This document shows, one piece after another, positions 35,000-46,045 of a stretch of DNA of 64,000 nt. Within the stretch, counting starts at the first letter, position 1; the number at the start of each line of letters is the position of its first letter. Location of the stretch: positions 5,642,001-5,706,000 of the forward strand of contig JAHREC010000009.1 in assembly GCA_020081605.1 (NCBI GenBank), written 5' to 3'. Made by a program: the position numbers and the translations under genes. The notes beneath the pieces were generated by a model. The model was given only the letters and a program-made list of their open reading frames with translations, made no database searches and was not told where the DNA came from. The stretch is from Albifimbria verrucaria. Its lineage: Eukaryota > Ascomycota > Sordariomycetes > Hypocreales > Stachybotryaceae.

Positions 35000-35784
35000 A
35001 TGAGCACCTACGCCGTCTTAGGTTCTACTGGTAACTGCGGTACCGCCCTAATCAAAAACCTTCTACGCCGTCCAAACGTCAATATCCGAGCCTACTGCCG
35101 AAACCGCAAAAGCTTCTGCACCTGCTCCCAGAGGTCGAGTCCAATTCACATGTCGCCATCTTCGAGGGTAGCATTCACGACGAACAACTCGTGACGAAAT
35201 GCATCAGCAAGTGCCACGCCGTGTTCCTAGTCATATCAACGGCGGACAATATCCCCGGACTTCGCGCCAGCCAGGACACAGCAGCGAGCGTCGTCGAAGC
35301 CCTACGAGGGCTTCGGCAGACAGACGGAGCTCTGAAGATGCCCCGACTCGTTCTTCTGTCATCGGCGATTCTTGATGATCAGTTGGCCAGCGGTACTCCC
35401 TGGCTCCTAAGGCGCGTCCTACACCTGTCTGCCTCGAACGTCTATGCAGACCTGGAAGTGGCCGAAGCGATGCTTCGCGCGGAGCGAGACTGGTTGACGA
35501 CTATATTTGTGAAACCAGGTCCGCTTTCGCTGGATGTGCAGCGGGGTCATGCCTTGAGTATGGAACCCGAGGGTCGCCCGCTATCGTACCTCGATCTTGC
35601 GGCTGCTATGATCGAAGCCGCGGACGAGCAGGGAGATCAGTACGACATGTCCAACATTGGCGTCGTCAACACGAATGGTTCTGCCAAGTTTCCGAGAGGC
35701 ACGCCCATGACTATCGTGATAGGACTTATTAGCCATTACTTCCCCTTCCTGTTTCCTTACCTACCAAGTACAGGGCCCGCATAG
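35000..35784 (+). CDS. AvfA-family NmrA-like NAD(P)-binding oxidoreductase
   Basis: Atypical SDR/NmrA-like protein of the AvfA family (AflI, StcO, MdpK, TpcG), which works with Baeyer-Villiger-type enzymes in ring opening and closure of anthraquinones. The Rossmann motif is [19 protein letters not shown], followed by AYCRNR, then [29 protein letters not shown] and [16 protein letters not shown]. The later block [16 protein letters not shown] is also family-like. About 261 aa in one exon if one base is allowed in the AAAA run at 35108; without it the frame breaks after about 37 residues. It pairs functionally with the DUF4243 gene. Confidence 0.8.
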
Positions 35785-36321
35785 ATAGCCCGATGAGAAT
35801 CACATCATATATATACGAGAGATTATCGTGACAGTTTTCCATGGGTTGTTCAAATCAGCTCCCTCATTCTGCCCTGATCTATAGCCAACCAGAGAGGGTC
35901 ACCCACTTCGGTAGTCTTAGCTTGTTCAGGCCCCTCGGGTTCAACATGCGATTCTGAACCTCGTTCGTAACTACAGGCACCTTTCATAGTGAATTTTGGC
36001 ATGCTGTATGCAACAGAATTTGATATTGGCAATTGGCAATTGGCGATTGGCCCGCGTTGATCTGTGCCGTCAAATGGGTATTGAGAGTAGTTCGGTGAGC
36101 AAAAATCACATTGCAACAAGTGTGCTATCAATGATAAGTACATGATTTGGGGAACAAAAGACAATGGCAGGAGTGGCGCGATTGCGGTGGCGATGGAAGG
36201 GAAATCGGAGTTGTCATTTCTAGTCCGTAGCCTCTGGTTGGCTAGAAACATGCCTTGAAACTGACACGGACACGCCCGAACATCTTCACCCTCTACTAAT
36301 GCTATATCGAGGAAGACCTGG
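35785..36321. other. Intergenic, convergent 3' ends
   Basis: About 540 bp between the AvfA-like gene (+) and the SDR gene (-). The open frame 35850-36347 (-) only reads through the SDR 3' flank. No gene is supported. Confidence 0.5.
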
Positions 36322-37418
36322 TCAATGCTTAGGCACCCCTCCATCAAGAACTATAGTCTTTCCGTTGATCCACTCCCTTCCTTGCTGGCCAGGAAACAAG
36401 CCACGTGAGCTATGTCCACAGGGAATCCGTTACGGCGCAGCGGCGATGCATTGGCAGCCATCTAAGAATGCAGGGGTCAGTCGATTGGCTCTCTTTTATT
36501 CATTCATTCATTCTTTCTTTGTTTCTTCTTTCATTACCGGATTCCGCGAGAACATGGACCTAGCTTACCTCTTGACGCTCGGCGGCACTGTATGTTTCTC
36601 CGTTGGGGATGTAATTCACTGATACGTCGTGAAACATGTCGGTTACCGTGCCGCCCGGTGCAAGTGCATTGACGGTGATCTTTTGTCACCGGCATCTTTG
36701 GCGAAAGCACGCACGAATGACTCAATGGCACCCTTTGACCCAGACTGTTTCCCGTATATTAGCATAGCATCCCGTATGACTTAATTAGACTTCATGTCCT
36801 TTTCTTTTCCAACACGGCCGCAAGGGCGCGAGAATCACTTTGCGAAACTTACGTATAGGGCGTGCTTGGGCACAGTAAAAGCATTGGCCGTGTTGGACGA
36901 CATGAGGATGATGCGACCGCCTTCGTTCAGGTGTCGATAGGCCTCGCGAGCGACAAAGAACTGCGCGCGGGTATTAAGACTGATGACTCGATCGAACTCT
37001 TCCTACGTTTATCCTGATACATCAGCTGACCATGTCTACTTGGTGAACTGGATACGGAAAACGAAACCAGCAAGGCATTACGTACCTCGGTAACCTCGCC
37101 AAGATGGCCAAAGCTGACGACGCCCGAGTTGCTGTAGACGATGTGGAGCCCGCCGAAGTGTGCGACGGCGTCGTCCATCAGTTTAGTGATCTGTGACACA
37201 TCTCTCACGTTGGCCTGAAAGGCGACTGCATCGGATCCTAGGGCTTCGATCTTGGCAACGACTTCTTCTGCCGCCTTGCTCGAGTTTGCGTAGTTGACAA
37301 CCACCTTGGCACCCAGCCGACCGAATTCGATGGCGATAGCGGCGCCTATACCTCGGCCAGAGCCCGTCACCAGAGCGACCTTGCCGTCGAGGCGGTAAGG
37401 GATATGGGGAGCCGACAT
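36322..37418 (-). CDS. Versicolorin-reductase/THN-reductase-like short-chain dehydrogenase
   Basis: NADPH-dependent SDR of the AflM/MdpC type. In related pathways it reduces emodin hydroquinone (or a naphthol) before dehydration to chrysophanol. Four exons (37418-37086, 37002-36853, 36744-36569, 36461-36322) give about 266 aa. The cofactor site is [13 protein letters not shown], with VVVNYANSS as the NADPH-type loop. The catalytic set has IILMSSNTA (Ser) and the Tyr-x3-Lys split by intron 2 (ALY / GSKGAIE). The C-terminus ends PKH after LDGG. One base seems to be missing in TTTT at 36681 and in CCC at 36375. It is divergent from a scytalone-dehydratase-like gene, an arrangement that fits a coupled reduction and dehydration. 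Confidence 0.88.
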
Positions 37419-37888
37419 CTTGTATATCGAGCATTCAACTAGTCAAGTATTTGTAAGGCTTAGCAGCAACCCGATAAGTGCTAGATGTGGCTGATGGGCA
37501 ATGGTTTAATCATTTGAATCCGGCCATGATGACGCTCTTATCATATCATAAAAGGCAGACTCGTACTCCGGTTTCTGTGTGATTACCGCTTTCGGAGTCT
37601 ACTACTCGGCTCTTAGCCGCCCGACTCGGTCTCCTAGCCGACACCGATGGACGTCGATACAAATAGTGTTGAGATGTTCCGAAATGCCCGTTTCGGCTTC
37701 TGTTTAGATGACCCGTGTAGACGGGAATCCCTGCGGAAGTATAGTGCATCCTGTAGCTGCTAAAACCTTGCCGTAGGTTATGGACAAGTACTCTTCCCAT
37801 TTAGCACACCTTTTGTCTTTCTCACCACACTTGGCCTATACTCCTCCGTGTGATATCATCACGACCGATAGATTTACCCGTGGAAACG
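37419..37888. promoter_or_regulatory. Bidirectional promoter, SDR / dehydratase pair
   Basis: The 470-bp gap lies between the divergent starts of the reductase and dehydratase genes, so joint expression is likely. No exact TCGN5CGA site was seen. Confidence 0.55.
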
Positions 37889-38607
37889 ATGGCCATCCTA
37901 CCTAATTTCGAAGGTCGTTTAAACGTCCCAGTTCCATGAGCATGTGGACTGACATCTAAGAGCAGATGTACTCGGGTGCCAGCATGCCCTCTACGAGTGG
38001 GCAGAGAGCTATGACACAAAGGACCCATCCCGTCTAGCCAACTGTATTGCGGACAACCTCAGGGTAAGACAGGGGCCTAGACTCAACGTCTAATCTATAC
38101 TCAGTTATCTGATGCCACGACACGCTTCTAGATCGATTATACGACTATCATGGGTAAACTCTGGGAGGCTATGCCGGCAGACGACCTCGTCAAGATGGTG
38201 TTTGACCTCAAGTTCCTAGGCAATCCAAAACTCAAGACTCAGGTGAGTTCGCATTTTTGCTCGTACAAAACTCGGGGATGTTGTCCATTGCTCGCAACGA
38301 GCGGGTTTGGGAACTCATGCAGATGTCACGGGCTAATACTTAAACTTCGAAGCACCTGGTCGGGGTTATCAAATGGGTGAAAATCAGCGACGATGAAATA
38401 ATGAGTCACCAACAGATGCGCGTAGCTCATGTACTATATCAAGATGGTGCAATGACCAAGGCCGACGCAAAGATGCACGCCCACGGGCGGAGTACGGTCT
38501 GGTACCGGAAGGTGAACGGCACGTGGAAGTTTGCAGGTCTCGAACCCGATAAAGGGTGGAACGAGCTTGATAATGAACTGGGTAGCAAATCAGTCTTTGG
38601 CTTCTGA
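37889..38607 (+). CDS. Scytalone-dehydratase-like protein (MdpB type)
   Basis: NTF2-fold dehydratase related to scytalone dehydratase. In the monodictyphenone pathway the MdpB homologue removes water after MdpC reduction to give chrysophanol. Four exons (37889-37913, 37966-38063, 38132-38242, 38353-38607) give 162 aa, intact. Family blocks are [71 protein letters not shown] and WKFAGLEPD. The catalytic His/Asp positions of scytalone dehydratase appear kept. The first exon is only 25 nt with a weak GTCGTT donor, so the exact N-terminus is less sure than the rest. Confidence 0.88.
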
Positions 38608-38799
38608 GTATGAGATTTCTTTGTATGTGTATATATATAATATATCAATACACATACTTCCTCGGCTTTATGTTTTGTTCGACGTGCAGACCTTGTGTAA
38701 ACAATTCATTCATTCTTGCATGCGTAGGTTGATAACGCGATGACCCCTGAACTGTAGTCCCATCTGATTCACCTTGAGACCACATATTCAATAGCCCCT

Positions 38800-39282
38800 C
38801 TAATTTCCTTTGACTGGGCCATCTAGCATCAAGAGCACACCTATTACCACCAAGAATACAGCGTTTCTGAGATGAGCCGTCGTGTTTGTTCCCTGTGGGT
38901 GCTCATATAGAACCTTTAAGTCGGCGATTCCAGCCCAAGTCCAACAAAGCAGGAATATTCCCAAAGCCCTTCTTTCCCTCAGTAACAGTAAGGTACAGAC
39001 GAAAATTCCGGCGCCTAGATTACGGCCGGTGGCAGCAGGCATCAACGTGGCAGTGTCAGCGGTTGCATAAGGAAGGCCATAGACCACAGACCCTGCAGAG
39101 TGTCAGCAAGGGGCTGAGTAGTGTAAATGACAGCATTGGAGATTACACGCACACCCTCGTGGATCGATGAATGTCCCTCTGATCCCAGAGTAAATGAGCA
39201 AGGAGCCCACAAGACCGGCAAAGGAATCTAAAGAAAGAGAGTACAGGTGAGATATAACAGGTGATGTTGTTGCTGTTGCCAT
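38800..39282 (-). CDS. DUF4267 family small membrane protein
   Basis: Four-helix integral membrane protein of unknown function (DUF4267). Exons 39282-39153 and 39092-38800 give 140 aa in an intact frame. The helices are SLDSFAGLVGSLLIYSGI, AGIFVCTLLLLRE, ALGIFLLCWTWAGIADL and AVFLVVIGVLLML. The segment GLPYATADTATLMPAATGRN matches the family's polar loop. Such proteins occur in several fungal secondary-metabolite clusters, but I know no settled reaction. The start chosen (MATATTSP) follows a longer frame whose extra N-terminus is not hydrophobic. Confidence 0.7.
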
Positions 39283-40213
39283 CTTAAATTGCCACTCTGT
39301 CACTTTCGTGAACGCAGGATTTGAGCCACGCAACAAGAAAAGAAAACCAAGCTGGCGTATATTCTAGATTATGGGAGATTAGCAGGCCTACCGTTGCGAA
39401 CGAATAGCACTCCAGCTCGCCATCGGTCCATCGGACTACAGACTTTCGGGTATTACTGCTAGAAGCCCCGAGACCGGCAGTTTTAGCGGTGGACATTCCA
39501 TGGCACATTCAGCTGTCACGCTTAGGAACATTCCACAGAGTTCACAGGATAAGGTACTAGGTACGCGGCGGGCGGCATCATAGATGATGACGATGTCGGA
39601 CTTTCAAAAGGTCCGGAAACCTTTTTCTTGGTCCTACCTGAGAAATCATGTGATAGGACTTGAGTGCCACATGACTGCATGAATATTGGTACGAACAATG
39701 CAGCACAACAAGAGCATGACGATATGCGGTCAGCGTAGAGAGGCGCACAAAACAAGACAATTGGGGGCGAAGGCAGTTGCAGATGTGGTAGGTAATATGC
39801 CCTAGTCGGGTGCCATCAAGCAATTGTCCGAGTTTTCCGGCATTACTACCTAGGTACTCCAATACAACCGACACAACTGGCTGCCTGTGATACGGGGATG
39901 CATCTGAAATGGCGTGATAGACCCAGCAGATACGGCGTAATGGGGTTTTTATTGTTACATATCGTATTGACCGAAAGACCCGAAAGGTACTGGTACGTGT
40001 TACCATGAGTGCATGCGACACAGAATACACACTTTCACAGCATCCACAAACTGTTCAAGCATTGAGTTCGACCTAAAGACCACCTTGACGTGCAGGTCGA
40101 AATGTACCCGATACAACTTGGTAGAATGATCATTGACACTATTCATTCCACCTGCTAGCTACCTGAACAAGTATCAACTAGGGGGCCAGGATGCTGCTGC
40201 CAGGCGCCGGGGT
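39283..40213. other. Intergenic, no gene recognised
   Basis: About 930 bp between two minus-strand genes. Open frames at 39284-39508 and 39522-40030 on the minus strand show no family signal. It contains the DUF4267 promoter. Confidence 0.5.
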
Positions 40214-41370
40214 CTACAACTCGCGCGTGTCGGCATAGCATTGCGATAGGGCTGCGTCAAGATGCCTCGCGCCGGCCACCTTGTTCGTCTCGACCAGTGT
40301 CCGAACCTCGGCCACCTCGGCGTCCGTCAGCTGGACATTGAGGGCACCCCAGTTCTCCTCGAGGTACTTGATCCGTTTTGTGCCTGGGATGGGGATGATA
40401 TCGTCGCCTTGGCTCAGGAGCCAGGCCAGGGCCAGCTGGCCAGGCGTGATGTGCTTCCTGTCGGCAATCTCCTTGAACTTGTTCACCAGCTTGACATTAG
40501 CTTCAAAGTTCTCGCCCGAGAAACGGGAAACCCGCCCCGCCAGTCGCCTTCTTTGGCTAATGCTCCTTTCTCGTTCAGTGTCCCCGTGAGCATACCCTGC
40601 CCCAGCGGGGCGTAGCATACGATGGCGACGCCGAGCTCGCGCGCTGTCTGGATGATGTGGGGCCACCAGGTCCCTCGGCCTCTCGCGTGAAGACGGAATA
40701 CTCGAGCTGGACCGCATCAACGTGCGCCACCGCGCACGCGCGGCGGAGGGTATTGGAACTGACCTCAGACAGCCCGATGTAGTGAATCTTGCCTTCACTA
40801 AAAGAAACACAGTCAGATGTTCTGAGACTCCCAAACAAGCTTGCTTAGCACACCATGCTTACGCTTTGAGTTCGGCAAGTGCCTTCATCGTGTGTTCGAT
40901 GGGTGTATCTGGATTAGCTCGGTGCATGTAATACAGATCAATGTAGTCTGTGCCAAGAATTCTCAGGCTCTCGTCACACGCCTTCTTGGCATACTCGTAA
41001 GAGGAGTCGAGGGCCCAGTCGGCGGACCCTTTGACAAAGGCAAACTTGGTAGCGAGAAAGACTTGCGATCTCTTCCCGGTCTTCTTGAACCACTTGCCCA
41101 GGAGCTCCTCATTATCTCCGTAGAGACTGTGCATGATTACAAAGTGAGCGGGTGCCGCCAGGAGTTCTGGGTTTGCGGCCGGGCCACTTACTCAGATGTG
41201 TCCCAGTGCGTTGCCCCGAGTTCAACGGCACGGTCTAGTACCGCAAAGCGCTCCTCGTCGCTGGGAGCAGCACCGTACGTTGTGGACATGCCCATTAGGC
41301 CAAAGCCTAGTGCTGGCACTTGAGGGCCATTTTTGCCCAGCTTTCTGACGGGAACATTGGCTGCAGCCAT
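40214..41370 (-). CDS. Aldo-keto reductase
   Basis: NADPH-dependent TIM-barrel reductase, group of YajO/pyridoxal-reductase-like fungal AKRs. Exons 41370-41192, 41126-40863 and 40797-40214 give about 342 aa. The start [22 protein letters not shown] and HWDTSD (catalytic Asp, completed across the first intron) are present. LYG (Tyr), FLATKFAF (Lys) and [17 protein letters not shown] (His) complete the tetrad; [16 protein letters not shown] and QLEYSVF follow. The cofactor-binding [15 protein letters not shown] lies near the C-terminus. One base seems to be missing in GG at 40669 and in GGG at 40525. It could act on the polyketide or be a neighbour unrelated to the cluster. Confidence 0.85.
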
Positions 41371-42798
41371 TCTTAGAAGGGTAATAGTAACTACTGAAAG
41401 TTTGACGGAGACGGTGCAGAGGTAGAGGTGCCAGACAGTCAATTATTGAAAGTAATTCAACTTTGAGGGGTGATGTGAATATCAATATAGACATGCCCAA
41501 GGGTCACTCCTACTTTTATGCCTTCCTGAGAGAGAGATGATTTCGTACGCTGTCTAACCTCTCCGGACTTCGGCTAAATTACGATACCGACCGCCCACGG
41601 TGGATTAGCAATCAAATCCGACGGACTTGCCCTCTGTAATAGGCCTGAGCTACGCCCGGACTAATTCGAAAGGGGTGCTAAAGCAATTTTATAATAGCTT
41701 AATCTTTAAATTCTTAAAGATTTCTTAGCTTTAAAATAATAATTATAATTATTATAATTATTCTTATTATAATATCTACACTTAATATTATTTTATATTA
41801 TATAGTATTTAAAGTTTTTAAATTATTTAAATGTTAAAAAAATCTATAAAGTGACTATAAGTAATTATAAAATCTTTTATTATGTATAATCTATCCACGA
41901 ATTATCTTAAAACCCCAGTATTAATTTATAGATCAAAATACATTTCTCCCAGGCTGCTTAGGTTAACCCAAAGTACCCTTTTTTCAGTCTACCTTGAGGC
42001 CAGATGGGTCAGAGAGTGACTGTCTAGTCTCTCCTCCTCTGCCATTAGACCCACCCCAAGCACGAGTGACTCTCGTTGACAACTCTTGATCAGAAGCTTT
42101 TTGAAGCGATATATGCCGGGTCTGACGGGTCAAAGAATGCCGGTCGTTGTACAAAATGTCGAGAAGACCTCTGATTGATGATGCCGACCGCGGCACTTGC
42201 ATGTTTGATGCCTTAGACAAGATCTCATGTTGCAGAATGTCAAACACCAAAGCTGGATTGAATCTAAAAGACAAGAAGTAATGCTTGCAGGTGTAGATAG
42301 AGGCGACGAGATATTGGACACGATCTAGCTCTCGTAATACCCCGCATATTACCTTCGAGGGCAGACTCGTGATGAGAAACATAACTTTTGCGTCCAATGG
42401 TAGTAGTCAGTAATACCATATGTGGAAGAGAGTGTGCCTAACAAATTCGAATAGGTGTTGTGAGTGATGTGAGTGAGGAGGAACGGTCAAAAGCCTACGG
42501 GTCCCTCGACTTTAGGGCTGAGAAATTCTTTCTTTTTTTACCCCCATATGCCAATCCGGAAGAGAGCGAACGGCGCATAAAGTGCGCAAGTTTTGAGCCT
42601 GTCTACCTCTTCAGAGTTGAGGGCTTGATGGAAGTGCTACGAATTTAGCGCGGTCTATTTAGCTCTGTTAACATGTCATCAGCAAGACAATTGCATTGGC
42701 GAATTTACAGCGCTATCTGCTGATATACAAGCCTAAGTCTATATCACTCGGTAGTATCGGGCAACGTTCTTTTGATTCTAGCATTGCGCAAATAATGT
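41371..42798. other. Intergenic block with a short AT-rich patch
   Basis: Contains the AKR promoter, an AT-rich patch at about 41690-41930 that looks like a small decayed repeat, and a possible F-box remnant (listed separately). The rest shows nothing recognisable. Confidence 0.5.
41984..42397 (-). pseudogene. Possible N-terminal fragment of an F-box-like hypothetical protein
   Basis: An open frame of 137 codons. Its start (SLPSKVICGVLRELDRVQYL, then VASIYTCKHYFLSF) resembles the F-box pattern of large fungal hypothetical families: Leu-Pro at the start and alternating hydrophobics, then the Cys-Lys/Arg-His-Phe motif. The rest is low complexity and runs into the AT-rich patch, so the gene is probably truncated. 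The assignment rests on pattern only. Confidence 0.35.
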
Positions 42799-43991
42799 TC
42801 ACAGTGAGGAGTTTGATCTGTAAATCGTAGCCCCGTTTGAGAAGCTTGTCTCCTGGATCTTGAAGACATATTTGAAGCCACTGGCCTTCCCATCTCGCAA
42901 ACTCTCCAGCCCTGTCAGGACACCATCAAGACCACCTGGTACAACTTGGTGAGGATGCCCCTTGAACCTCCCATTCTCCATAAGCTTGCCGAAATAACGT
43001 AGCCAGAGGTAGGCGAAGTCCTTGTGCGTCGAAAAGACTTGAGGGACAGCTGTGTTGATCGAAGTAACCCGGGCTGGGTACTTGAAATTCTCTGGGTCTA
43101 GTGCAAATATCTGAGGAGGCAGCATGGTGCTAATCCAGCCATCTGGAGCGATGATGCGAAGGCAGGTCTCAAGAGAGCCGTTCTCGCTGATTGCATCGAA
43201 AATATAAGGAACCTTGCTCCCCAGTCCTTCTTTCTTCAAGATGGCCTCGACTTGATTGACGAGAGCATCTTCACCGTTGCGGTAGTCAATGGCATGGTCG
43301 ACCAATGCGCTGGCGAAGGCCTGCGCTCGCCCGGCGACGCCGATTATGACTTGAAATCCCACGAGCCGCGCCAACTGCGCCGCAAATGCGCCGACCGAAG
43401 TGGTGACGCCGTAAATCAGAAAAGGGACTCTTTGCCACTTCTCCCTGTCACTTTGGGAGGCCCAGGGTGGCGGGAAGCGTAAGTCGCTAAAGAGAGCCAG
43501 CGCGGTAGTGAGACCAGACGTTGGGACTGTGGCAGCCTCTTCAAAGGGGACATGATGGGGACGTGGAAGGTCAAGTAGGCTGGAGCAACAGCGTATTCGC
43601 CATAGGCTCCGTTCTCTTTGGCGACCTCGTGCATAGCTGCCACCTTGTCACCTGGTTTGAATTCATAAACACCCTCGCCAACTGAGTAGATGACGCCGGA
43701 AACATCATCGCCACTGTTGTGGGCATCTGAGCAATGCGGTATCTCGGCTGCTACTTGGGCAGGAATCTTGCCAGTCGTGATCCATTCATCCCTGCGTTGT
43801 GCTTAGCTTCAGCTATGTGCATTTCGGGCATACAACAGAACAGACATGCCATTTATAGAACTTCCAGTCCTTAGGGTTCGCTGACGCGACAGAGACTTTG
43901 ATGACCACCTCGTTGGGCCCCGGAGTAGGAATGGGGTCTCGACAATCTCCACGGCCTCTAAGCGAGGGTAGACGATTGCTTGCAATGGCAT
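42799..43991 (-). CDS. Medium-chain dehydrogenase/reductase (enoyl reductase-like, zinc-binding-type fold)
   Basis: MDR-superfamily NADPH reductase of the trans-enoyl-reductase-like fungal group. Exons 43991-43850 and 43791-42799 give about 378 aa. The N-terminal domain has MPLQAIVYPRLEAVEIV, VVIKVSVASANPKDWK and SGDDVSGVIYSVGEGV. The nucleotide site is LIYGVTTSVGAFAAQLARL, and VPYIFDAISENGSLE and PHQVVPGGLDGVLTGLESL close the fold. The only intron that keeps the frame (43849-43792) begins with GCATGT, a GC-AG intron. One base seems to be missing in GGGG at 43933 and in GGGG at 43546. No partner highly-reducing PKS is in the window, so the substrate is open. Confidence 0.82.
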
Positions 43992-46045
43992 TTCGGCAGG
44001 GGTAGCTGGACTTGTTGATCGTCCTTTACGTCACGTTTACGCCAGGTATCTTTCGCTGCATTTCACATCCTTAATCGCATTCGTGTATATATATGACTCT
44101 TCTTTGCCAAAGCTAGCTACCTGGGCTGGCATCTGAGGGCTTACAGATCAGTCAAGAAACTGAAGGTCGGTACAATTCCTTTATGCCGACGGATTGATAC
44201 ATCACGGCACATATAGCTCTTCACTCGCGAGTGATTATGCCGAAGATCCGTTCTCGTATTCCACTGAGACCCACCCACTTCCAATCCCCGAGATATCTCT
44301 CGGTCCCTTACGTGCACAAAAACCGATCGGCCTCATACCCGTAGATGTTACTGTCTTTGAGCGATGCAGGGAAGAACTTCTGCGCATTCCGCCACTGGTT
44401 CCAAAACCTAAATGAAAGTCATGCGCCGAAAGACCTAAAAGTTGCGACGGCCTTGAGCAACCGGATGAGGTCTACACAGCCCTCTCATACGATGAGCATG
44501 ATTACTTGGAATTTATGCTCCTAGTACCGGCGCGACTGATCAAGGTCGGCCGTGGAGGTGCCCATCGAGCTCGCAGGCATAGCATAATGTGCATTACGGG
44601 CACTTACTATGGGGTCATGTTAATTACAGTCATCTATCATAGCATAGCACATGGTAGAGAAGGGAAAGCTTGAAGCGATTAGAGTATCTAGTATATTACT
44701 CGCTGTTAAATAGAGCCTTGGAAGAAAAGGAATTAAGTCGTTGGACGCAACAACCAAATGACCTTGGGCTAATGAAGGCCAAATAATGACCGGTTACTTC
44801 CATTGTGACATGCCTCTTAGGTTCGCTCCAAATTCAGCTCCAAAGCCTCCATCTACGATTAGTCTCTACAGAGAAAACTATTTTTAGAGGCTGTTATTTA
44901 TAATAAATGATGGGTTCTCCCTTGTAGGCATGGGCTGATGGTGAGGCGTTTCAATATAGTCACGAGCTCGCAGCATTATCCTGAGCTGAGTGTTTTGATT
45001 ATGTCCCATTGGATCCTTTCCCTTCATTGGATCAGTGATCGTCGAAGTAATCGTGCATAATTCTAATGCAAGTCTCAAGGCCAGCACGTGGCGCATCCAG
45101 ATCCTCGGAGTTCCAGGATCTGACACACAATTCTAATTCGTATTCCAGGGGTAGGTACTGTAGCACTCTATCTTGGTACCTAGACCACCCATCTTCATTC
45201 TAGGGAGTCTCTTATTTTAGGAGCCAGAGAGGCTGGTCGTTTCTGTTCGGGTGCCTCGAACTATCTTGACCTGTCCCACGTCGCCCATTCGCCACGTTCC
45301 ATTTACTTCCACACCTCAAATCATCAATCGTCAGGTGACACTTTAGGTGACACTGGCAATGATCCTCCGGGTCTTTCGGGCCTTTGAGAGGTGAGAACAG
45401 CTTATGCTCAATGAAGGGGATCCAGATTACAGGTATGCCTGATCCATAAGTCATCCTGCTGCTGTGCCGCGTGGTCATCCGCGCGCCACTGCCTGTTCAG
45501 CTCTTACTCTCTGTCAGCTTCGGTGTACTGGCTACCAACCACATTGGCTCTCTTACCGAGATTTTGAGGCTGAGGTCTATTCGTGGACCGGGAAGTCCTA
45601 TGCCCCGAAGATTTGGCCAGCTGACAGTGTCGTTTTCATTTAACACGTTGACCCGATGCGGCGCGGTGGACAAATTCAACTTCCCATTGTATTGTGAGAA
45701 TGCTCCTAGGAGGATTCTACAGGGGCTCACAGGCCCCTGGGCGAGTCTGAGATTTCATAGCTACCTACCGTACTCATGGTATTGACATGGCCACGGCTTT
45801 TTGTGGGGAACGGTTCTTTGCTCTTTCGGATAACAGGTCGAGAAAAATCGTATTTAAACACTCCCATGCCCGGTATTCAAGAATGTTCAAACTTGTTGTG
45901 CTGATTCACGTGTTCGATTCCTCACGGTTTACCACGATCGTTTCGTTTTCAGCAGAAAGCTACAAGGACACCAATTGGCCAGGAGAACTGCGTCATATTA
46001 TCCTACTGTCATATCACTAGCTAGCCCTACCGGCTTACCGAATCA
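43992..46045. other. Two-kilobase gap without a recognisable gene
   Basis: Normal composition, several short open frames (e.g. 44194-44415 +, 45471-45785 +) but no start context, splice pattern or family motif. It contains the promoters of the MDR and GMC genes. Confidence 0.5.

Noticed and set aside
41984..42397. Treating the F-box-like frame as a complete gene
   Set aside because: Only the first 50 residues look conserved; the remainder is low complexity and ends at an AT-rich patch, so it is listed as a fragment.
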